Shown piece after piece: positions 5,637-10,647 of a stretch of DNA of 10,647 nucleotides. Position numbers and translations under genes: made by a program. How positions within the stretch are numbered: position 1 is the first letter of the stretch; the number at the start of each line of letters is the position of its first letter. Source of the DNA: Chitinivibrionia bacterium (lineage in GTDB: Bacteria; Krumholzibacteriota; Krumholzibacteriia; WVZY01); contig JACQXT010000128.1 in assembly GCA_016208665.1 (NCBI GenBank), positions 1 through 10,647 of the forward strand. The letters are read 5' to 3'. Under the pieces are notes generated by a model. The model ran no database searches, was not told the origin of the DNA, and was given only the letters and a program-made list of their open reading frames with translations.

Positions 5637-6635
5637 CTATTGCCGGCCGCCCTTCGATCCTTGCGAGGGAGGGGCTTCCCGCACACCGGTTCCCTCCGTG
5701 ACAAGGGAATCAATTGCGCATAAGAGCACACCTGCAATTGCAGCCATAAATGGCGGAGACAGCTTATCCGGAGTATCCCGGCCTGTGTGATACCATGGAT
5801 TGTGATCGTAGCCTTCCCACACGGAAACCGCCTGCAGTCCTCTGCTCCAGAACGGCGCGTGGTCGCTGTTCGCCGCGATAGTCAAGGTGATTTCGCATCG
5901 CAGGGTCGTCATCGCAGTCGCGCACAGGGCGAGTTCCTTCGCGAGATGCAACGATGCTTCATTCGTGAATATCACGAAATCCTTCGGCCCCTCCTGGTCG
6001 TACCCGATCATATCGACATTGATTGCGCCCATCATGTGCTCATCCGCGTCCATCAAACGATCGACGAACCAGGTAGACCCCAGCATCGAGTCCTCTTCGC
6101 CCCCGAAAAAAGCCAAACGAATTTTTGGGCTTTCAGCACGTGTTCGAAGCAGCGGGAGGATTCGCGCAACTTCCAGAAGCACCGCGGTCCCGCTGGCGTT
6201 GTCGTCGGCTCCCGGAGCATGCCCGCCGGGCTCATCGGCCCTGCTGTCATAGTGCGTGCAGAGCATCAGGACGGGGCCGCTTTCTCCTTCGGGCGGGTAA
6301 TCCGCAACGACGTTCGCGACAGACCTCGGATTGCCCGCTCGATCCGGCATCTTCATGATATACCTGCGCATGCGCCACCCGCGGTGCATGAGCTGCTCCG
6401 CGATATACGCGCTCGCTTGAAGAGACCCCTCGGATTCGAGCGCACGATTCTTGTGCCGGGTTAATGCGGCGATGCTGGACATGATGCTGTCTTCCGAAAT
6501 CTCGCGAAACACATGCTGCGGCGAGACCGCGGGCGGCCCGGCCGTTTCATGGCTCCGAATTCCGGAAAGACCGGCGAGTGATGCGGCCAGGAGTAGCGTC
6601 GCGAGCACAGCCGGCGGCGTTAGCGAATTTTTCAT
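5637..6635 (-). CDS. Secreted M28-family zinc aminopeptidase
   Basis: This 332-aa protein begins with a signal-peptide-like segment (MKNS, then a hydrophobic stretch at about 8-24; cleavage probably between 25 and 32). The peptidase domain carries the full M28 metal site in order: His128 in CTHYDSR, the bridging Asp in GADDNASG (Asp145 by analogy with Aeromonas aminopeptidase), catalytic Glu180 and ligand Glu181 in FGGEED, Asp208 in NVDMIGYD, and His283 in WYHTGRDT. M28 enzymes use two zinc ions to remove N-terminal residues from peptides; substrate preference cannot be read here. The protein should act in the periplasm or outside the cell. No good ribosome site precedes ATG 6635 (a GGGGAG is about 18 nt away), and no alternative start is visible upstream in frame. 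The gene is divergent from the peptide-importer operon, suggesting that peptide digestion and uptake are linked. Confidence 0.92.
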   Translation of the reverse strand: MKNSLTPPAVLATLLLAASLAGLSGIRSHETAGPPAVSPQHVFREISEDSIMSSIAALTRHKNRALESEGSLQASAYIAEQLMHRGWRMRRYIMKMPDRAGNPRSVANVVADYPPEGESGPVLMLCTHYDSRADEPGGHAPGADDNASGTAVLLEVARILPLLRTRAESPKIRLAFFGGEEDSMLGSTWFVDRLMDADEHMMGAINVDMIGYDQEGPKDFVIFTNEASLHLAKELALCATAMTTLRCEITLTIAANSDHAPFWSRGLQAVSVWEGYDHNPWYHTGRDTPDKLSPPFMAAIAGVLLCAIDSLVTEGTGVREAPPSQGSKGGRQ

Positions 6636-6942
6636 GACGTGATATTTGCGAAACTCCCCGCCCGGATCCGATGCCTGCGAAAACCCGCCTTGTCCGAGAA
6701 AGATAGAGCAGCAGCCCTATATCTGAAAGAGCGCTCGTGCTTCGACCTGCTGTCTTGAACATTGCAACGTGAAGCAAGCAAAGCACAAGAGGGATTTTAT
6801 CGGTTTCGCCGCGGAGATGGCAAGAGTTATGCTTTTATCTTTACAAGTTCGCTCATTTTTTATAATAGTTCATAAAGAATCAAACGAGAGCCGCGGCCGG
6901 TACGGCCCGATAGAGCGACATTTCCCTGGAGGAGGATACTAT
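6636..6942. other. Divergent intergenic region between the M28 peptidase gene and the peptide-importer operon
   Basis: This 307-bp region holds a candidate promoter for the importer operon near 6840-6866 and a small GGCCG-GTA-CGGCC stem (6895-6907) in the operon leader. I found no convincing promoter for the peptidase on the minus strand. The binding-protein frame stays open upstream to 6769, but that extension lacks a ribosome site and would bury the signal peptide, so I treat it as non-coding. Confidence 0.6.
6840..6866 (+). promoter_or_regulatory. Candidate promoter of the peptide-importer operon
   Basis: TTTACA (6840-6845, 5 of 6) and a perfect TATAAT (6861-6866) stand 15 nt apart, slightly short of the usual 16-18. 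The region is A+T-rich against a G+C-rich background. Transcription would begin near 6873, about 70 nt before the ATG of the binding protein. Confidence 0.5.
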
Positions 6943-8580
6943 ATGCGGTTACTCATGGTTATGTTCCTGTTCGCGGTGCTCGCACTGTCGGGCTGCAGCA
7001 AAGGAGATAACGACACGAAAACCGCACAAACCGCGTCGAGCCGCGAGCCGCGCCGAGGAGGAACCGTACTGCGGCACCTCGAATCCGAGTGCAAGACGTT
7101 GAACTGGGTATTATACACGAGCTTGTACGAGGACTATGTTCTCGGGCTGATCTACGACAATCTTCTTGATTACAACGAGAATCAGGAGATCATCCCGGTG
7201 CTCGCCAAGAGCTATTCGATCAGCGACGACCATCTAAGAATCACGGTGACGCTCAACGATAGCATCTACTGGCACGACGGCGTGCCCATCACTTCGGAAG
7301 ACGTCAAATTCACGATGGACAAGATCCGCGATCCGGCGATCCCCGCCCTGAACAAACAGGGCTATTTCGACAAGCTGGATCACGTAGAGATAGTCGACGA
7401 CAAGACGGTCGTATTTGTCTGGAAGGAGCCCTATGCCCCCTCGCTTCATGCCTTGGCCCAGCTCGCGCCGATACCCAAGCATATCTACGACACGGAAGAC
7501 TTCTTGAGGAATCCGTACAACCGGAAACCGGTCGGCAGCGGGGCGTTCAAGTTCGAGGAGTGGCGGACATCGCAGATAATCAGCGTCGTACGCAACGAGA
7601 ATTACTACAAGAAGCCTGCGTATCTCGACAGGATCATATTCAAAATCATACCGGACGAGTCGGTCGCCCTGAACGCGCTCAAGGCCGGCGAATTGGACGA
7701 AATGAGAGTGAATCAGATTCAATGGGAGCGGCAGACGAACGATCCCGGTTTTCTGGAGAATTTCGAAAAATACATCTACTATGTGCCGACGTATAACTAC
7801 ATCGGATGGAACTGCCGTTCCGTCTGGTTCAAGGACAAGCTGGTCAGGCAGGCCATGACCGAGTTGTTCGACCGCGAGACGATCAACGTGAAACTGTACT
7901 CGGGTTATGCGAAGCTCGTCAGCGGGCCGTTCTACATCAACCATTGGTCGTACGACAAGAGCGTCAAGCCCTGGCCGTTCGACCCTCTGGACGCCCGAAG
8001 AAAACTGCAAACGGCGGGCTGGGTTGATCACGATGGAGACGGAACGCTTGACAAGGACGGCATCAAATTCGAGTTCGAATTCATCATAAAAAGCGGGAGC
8101 ATAACCGGCCAGCAGTACGCCCAGGTGCTGCAGGAAGAGTGCGCCAAGGCGGGTATCGTCGTGCAGATTCGAATGCTCGAGGGCGCGACGTTTTTCGAAA
8201 AGGTCGACAAAGGCGAATTCGACGCATGCGCCCTGGCCTGGCGCCTCGATATCGATCCGGACATTTTCGACACATTCCATTCCAGCCAGGCTCCGCCGAT
8301 GGGGCTGAACCACGGTTTCTACAGCAATCCCGAAGTCGACAAGTTCCTGGAGATGGGGCGAGTGGAATTCGATCAGAAGAAGCGCGCGGAGATATACCAT
8401 CAAGTGCATCGATTGATACACGAAGATCAACCGTACACGTTCGTCAATACCGTCCCCGAAAAACGGCCTATCAATAAGAGAATCAAGAACGTCGTTATTT
8501 CCGCCGATGGACCGTTCAGCTTCCACCCCGGCAGCAACTATTGGTATATCGACAATAATCAGGCTCAGGCCAGAAAGTAG
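6943..8580 (+). CDS. Peptide ABC transporter substrate-binding lipoprotein (family 5)
   Basis: From ATG 6943 the product is 545 aa with a lipoprotein signal: MRLL, a hydrophobic core, then lipobox LSGC with acylated Cys18. GGAGGAGG (6928-6935) ends 7 nt before this ATG, which decides the start over the longer open frame. After a short linker the family-5 (SBP_bac_5) fold begins at RRGGTVLRHLESE (37-49). Other landmarks are LAKSYSISDD (87-96), YWHDGVPITSEDVKFT (109-124, the most conserved block), PVGSGAFKFEEW (196-207) and VRQAMTELFDRE (301-312). An Asp-rich loop DHDGDGTLDKDG (362-373) resembles a calcium-binding loop and occurs in some members of this family. These proteins capture oligo- or dipeptides, or sometimes nickel or sugars, for an ABC importer; peptide is the most likely substrate. 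The residue after Cys18 is Ser. It is first in an operon, 15 nt before the permease gene. Confidence 0.93.
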   Translation: MRLLMVMFLFAVLALSGCSKGDNDTKTAQTASSREPRRGGTVLRHLESECKTLNWVLYTSLYEDYVLGLIYDNLLDYNENQEIIPVLAKSYSISDDHLRITVTLNDSIYWHDGVPITSEDVKFTMDKIRDPAIPALNKQGYFDKLDHVEIVDDKTVVFVWKEPYAPSLHALAQLAPIPKHIYDTEDFLRNPYNRKPVGSGAFKFEEWRTSQIISVVRNENYYKKPAYLDRIIFKIIPDESVALNALKAGELDEMRVNQIQWERQTNDPGFLENFEKYIYYVPTYNYIGWNCRSVWFKDKLVRQAMTELFDRETINVKLYSGYAKLVSGPFYINHWSYDKSVKPWPFDPLDARRKLQTAGWVDHDGDGTLDKDGIKFEFEFIIKSGSITGQQYAQVLQEECAKAGIVVQIRMLEGATFFEKVDKGEFDACALAWRLDIDPDIFDTFHSSQAPPMGLNHGFYSNPEVDKFLEMGRVEFDQKKRAEIYHQVHRLIHEDQPYTFVNTVPEKRPINKRIKNVVISADGPFSFHPGSNYWYIDNNQAQARK

Positions 8581-8595
8581 TGCGAAGCCCGGAAT

Positions 8596-9573
8596 ATGCT
8601 GTTCTATACGCTGCGCCGTCTGGTATTCCTGATTCCGACTCTCCTGGGTATCACGATCGTTACTTTTTTCATCATATCGCTGGCCCCGGGAGATCCCGTC
8701 GAACTCATCCAGGGCGATGTGCTGAGCTCCAGAATCTCCCCCGAGGCGTACCACGAAATGCTTCGCCTCTACGGCCTCGACAAACCCATTCATGTGCGCT
8801 ACTTCATCTGGCTCAAGAGGCTCATGACGCTTGATTTCGGGGACTCGTTCCTGGACCACCGGCCCGTCCTGACGAAGATTCTCGAGAGATTGCCCGCAAC
8901 GCTTCTCTTGAACATATTATCTCTGATCATTTCCCTGCTCGTGGCCGTGCCGCTCGGGCTCTACTCGGCGGTTCGGCAACACTCCTTGTTCGACAAAATC
9001 AACGGCACCATACTCTATATACTCTATTCTCTTCCCGAATTCTGGATCGCCCTGCTGTTGATCATACTCTTTGGAGTTAAATTGAAGATACTTCCGTTCT
9101 ACGGGATCGAATCGGTCAATGCGAATCAGCTTGGGTTTCTTGCGCACACATGGGATCGCATCCTTCACTTGCTCATGCCGACCTTCTGCTTGACCTATGG
9201 TTCTCTGGCGTTTCTATCGCGATTCGTCAGAGGCTCGACGCTCGAGGTCATCCATCAGGATTATGTGCGCACCGCCTGGGCAAAAGGATTGGACGAGAGG
9301 AGTATCGTATACAAACACGTATTCAAGAATACGCTGATACCGATGCTGACGCTCCTCGGAATGCTGCTCCCGACGCTGATAAGCGGCAGCGTCATACTCG
9401 AATACATTTTCAGCTGGCCCGGCATCGGCAATTTGTTCTTCGACGCCGTGCTGTCCCGGGATTACCCGACCGTTATGGGCTTGAGTTTCATCAGCGCCGT
9501 TCTCGTTCTTATCAGCACGCTGCTTGCCGATATTCTGTACGCCTGGGCGGATCCGCGGATCGCCTACCGTTGA
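8596..9573 (+). CDS. Peptide ABC transporter permease, DppB/OppB type
   Basis: The 325-aa protein has the family's N-terminus (MLFYTLRRLVFLIPTLLGI) and about six membrane segments, near 9-30, 101-124, 136-160, 187-208, 250-272 and 292-315. The APGDP motif (30-34) after the first helix is characteristic of this permease type. The cytoplasmic EAA-like loop that contacts the ATPase is at about 223-249 (DYVRTAWAKGLDERS then KNTLIP), and the FSWPGIGNL block (272-280) is also highly conserved. It should pair with the next gene product to form the translocation channel. No good Shine-Dalgarno sequence precedes ATG 8596 (only GGA), so translation may be coupled to the binding-protein gene, whose stop is 15 nt away. 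Substrate is inferred from family and context. Confidence 0.94.
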   Translation: MLFYTLRRLVFLIPTLLGITIVTFFIISLAPGDPVELIQGDVLSSRISPEAYHEMLRLYGLDKPIHVRYFIWLKRLMTLDFGDSFLDHRPVLTKILERLPATLLLNILSLIISLLVAVPLGLYSAVRQHSLFDKINGTILYILYSLPEFWIALLLIILFGVKLKILPFYGIESVNANQLGFLAHTWDRILHLLMPTFCLTYGSLAFLSRFVRGSTLEVIHQDYVRTAWAKGLDERSIVYKHVFKNTLIPMLTLLGMLLPTLISGSVILEYIFSWPGIGNLFFDAVLSRDYPTVMGLSFISAVLVLISTLLADILYAWADPRIAYR

Positions 9574-9577
9574 TCGA

Positions 9578-9603
9578 GCCGCTGCGGCGGAGCGGGTGTT
9601 TTT
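9578..9603 (+). terminator. Hairpin with T-rich tail between the two permease genes (possible attenuator)
   Basis: CCGCT (9579-9583) and AGCGG (9591-9595) pair around a 7-nt loop, and after one base TGTTTTT (9597-9603) follows. An alternative GCCG-CTG-CGGC stem (9578-9588) overlaps it. The form is that of a weak intrinsic terminator placed 5 nt after the first permease stop. The 5-bp stem is short, so read-through is likely; it could lower expression of the downstream gene or mark an mRNA processing end. Confidence 0.35.
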
Positions 9604-9630
9604 GAATTATGCCGTTGCAATAATGTTCGA

Positions 9631-10647
9631 ATGATGAAAGCCACTTTCTATGATATAGCCTACAAACGCACCCTGAAGGGCCTTGAAGGAGTTCAGAAGG
9701 GAAAGAGTCCGAACTTCGCGAGAATAGTTTGGAAGCGGCTGAAGCGGGACAAATTCGCGATGGTTGGTTTCTACATTGTTCTGGCGTTATTCATTATTTC
9801 CTATCTGGCTCCCGTCCTTGCCAATAACAAACCCATTATCATGCTCTACGAGGACCGCTGGTACTTTCCCGCGGTTGCCGAGCTTGTGCCTCTCAAATGG
9901 ATCATACAGCAGCCTGAATTGAAAAAACTCGATTTCAGCGTTGTGAAATACGACAAATCGATGGCGCTGCTGATGCCGCCCATCCCCCACTCCCCGTATG
10001 AAATCCATTTGGTGGAGAAGCTGCGGCCGCCAAGCCACAAGTATTGGATGGGAACCGACGATCTGGGAAGAGACGTCGCCGCCCGCATGATCCACGGCGC
10101 AGGAGTTTCGCTCAAGGTCGGCTTCGTTGCGGTCGCCATCGCCCTCCTCATCGGAGTGCTGGCCGGAGCCATGGCGGGGTACTATGGAGGCGTTGTAGAC
10201 ATCTTGACATCCAGGGTCATCGAAATCGTGATGTGTTTCCCCTTCTTCTTCCTCATCCTGGCGGTAATCGCTTTTCTTCCGCCGAATATTTTCAACATCA
10301 TGATCGTCATCGGCATCACGAGATGGACGAGCATCGCGAGATACACGCGGGGAGAGTTCATGCGTCTCAAACACCAGGAGTTCGCCGAGGCGGCGCGCGC
10401 CCTCGGCGCCAGCGACAAAAAAATCATTTTCAAGCACATACTGCCCAACTCCCTCGCCCCGGTTCTTGTCTCGGCGACGTTCGGCATCGCGAACGCCATC
10501 CTCATCGAAGCGGCCTTGAGCTTTCTCGGGCTCGGGATCCAGCCTCCGACGGCAAGCTGGGGAGGCATCCTGTCTCTTGCGAAGCAGTTCATCGAAGTGG
10601 CCTGGTGGCTCGCCACATTCCCGGGCCTGGCCATCTTCATAACGGTA
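9631..10647 (+). CDS. Peptide ABC transporter permease, DppC/OppC type (C-terminus cut by window edge)
   Basis: Reading from ATG 9631 (or the adjacent ATG 9634) gives 339 codons with no stop before the window end. The N-terminus has the OppC_N form: cytoplasmic WKRLKRDKFAMVG (34-46), then a membrane helix (about 44-62). The conserved HKYWMGTDDLGRDVAARMI block (136-154) introduces the second helix, and the EAA loop is EFAEAARALGASDKK (250-264) with KHILPN (268-273). AALSFLGLGIQPPTASWG (294-311) is also signature text. It should form a heterodimer with the preceding permease. The external loop between helices 1 and 2 is unusually long, about 75 residues, and contains YEDRWYFP (73-80); such an insert recalls YejE-type permeases. 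No Shine-Dalgarno sequence is visible. Little of the C-terminus should be missing; ATPase genes would be expected next. Confidence 0.92.
   Translation, partial: MMKATFYDIAYKRTLKGLEGVQKGKSPNFARIVWKRLKRDKFAMVGFYIVLALFIISYLAPVLANNKPIIMLYEDRWYFPAVAELVPLKWIIQQPELKKLDFSVVKYDKSMALLMPPIPHSPYEIHLVEKLRPPSHKYWMGTDDLGRDVAARMIHGAGVSLKVGFVAVAIALLIGVLAGAMAGYYGGVVDILTSRVIEIVMCFPFFFLILAVIAFLPPNIFNIMIVIGITRWTSIARYTRGEFMRLKHQEFAEAARALGASDKKIIFKHILPNSLAPVLVSATFGIANAILIEAALSFLGLGIQPPTASWGGILSLAKQFIEVAWWLATFPGLAIFITV

Noticed and set aside
5527..5790. An 87-codon plus-strand frame crossing the gap after the M28 gene
   Set aside because: It has no ribosome site at its start, and most of its second half is antisense to the peptidase C-terminus.
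5474..6624. A 13-nt direct repeat, CGGCGGCGTTAGC, at 5474-5486 and 6612-6624
   Set aside because: It occurs only twice, once in a leader and once inside the peptidase signal-peptide codons. A chance match is likely in G+C-rich DNA.
7234..8859. A 541-codon open frame on the minus strand, antisense to the binding-protein gene
   Set aside because: It mirrors the codon structure of a clearly homologous plus-strand gene, crosses into the next gene, and shows no family motif, signal peptide or plausible ribosome site. Long antisense frames are common in G+C-rich coding DNA.
1..10647. A defence island, mobile element, CRISPR array or RNA gene
   Set aside because: I looked for transposase, integrase, repeat-spacer periodicity and tRNA-like cloverleaf text and found none. 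All sizeable frames are accounted for by housekeeping, envelope, transport or unrecognised genes.

Overview
This 10.6-kb, G+C-rich window looks like ordinary chromosomal DNA from a diderm (Gram-negative-type) bacterium. The support is an AsmA-family envelope protein, an HflK/HflC pair, a lipoprotein with a clear lipobox, and a pilin-like gene with a sigma-54-type promoter. Gene content does not fix the phylum; a deltaproteobacterial or related uncultured lineage would fit but is inference. I see no rRNA, tRNA, CRISPR array, insertion sequence, integrase or phage gene.

Layout, left to right. (1) 1-1233, minus: the N-terminal 411 codons of an AsmA-like protein, running off the left edge, with a good sigma-70-type promoter and a leader holding an 8-bp inverted repeat. 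(2) 1520-3450, plus: hflK and hflC, overlapping by ATGA. (3) 3478-3909, minus: a lone type IV pilin/pseudopilin-like gene, convergent with hflC and preceded by a near-consensus -24/-12 element. (4) 4219-4638, plus: a 139-aa cytoplasmic protein I do not recognise. (5) 4675-5358, minus: a 227-aa secreted protein I do not recognise. (6) 5637-6635, minus: a secreted M28-family zinc aminopeptidase. (7) 6943 to the right edge, plus: a peptide ABC importer operon with a family-5 substrate-binding lipoprotein, a DppB/OppB-type permease and a DppC/OppC-type permease cut by the window end. ATPase genes probably follow outside the window (inference).

Functional reading. The exported M28 peptidase and the peptide importer are divergent neighbours across 307 bp, consistent with extracellular or periplasmic peptide breakdown coupled to uptake. 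HflK and HflC are expected to form an inner-membrane SPFH assembly that modulates the FtsH protease; ftsH is not in the window. The AsmA-like protein belongs to a family linked to envelope lipid homeostasis.

I did not find a convincing new multi-gene system. The best leads are the sigma-54-type promoter and leader hairpin of the lone pilin gene, two unrecognised proteins lying beside it, a long periplasmic loop in the third transporter gene, and a hairpin with a T-rich tail between the two permease genes.
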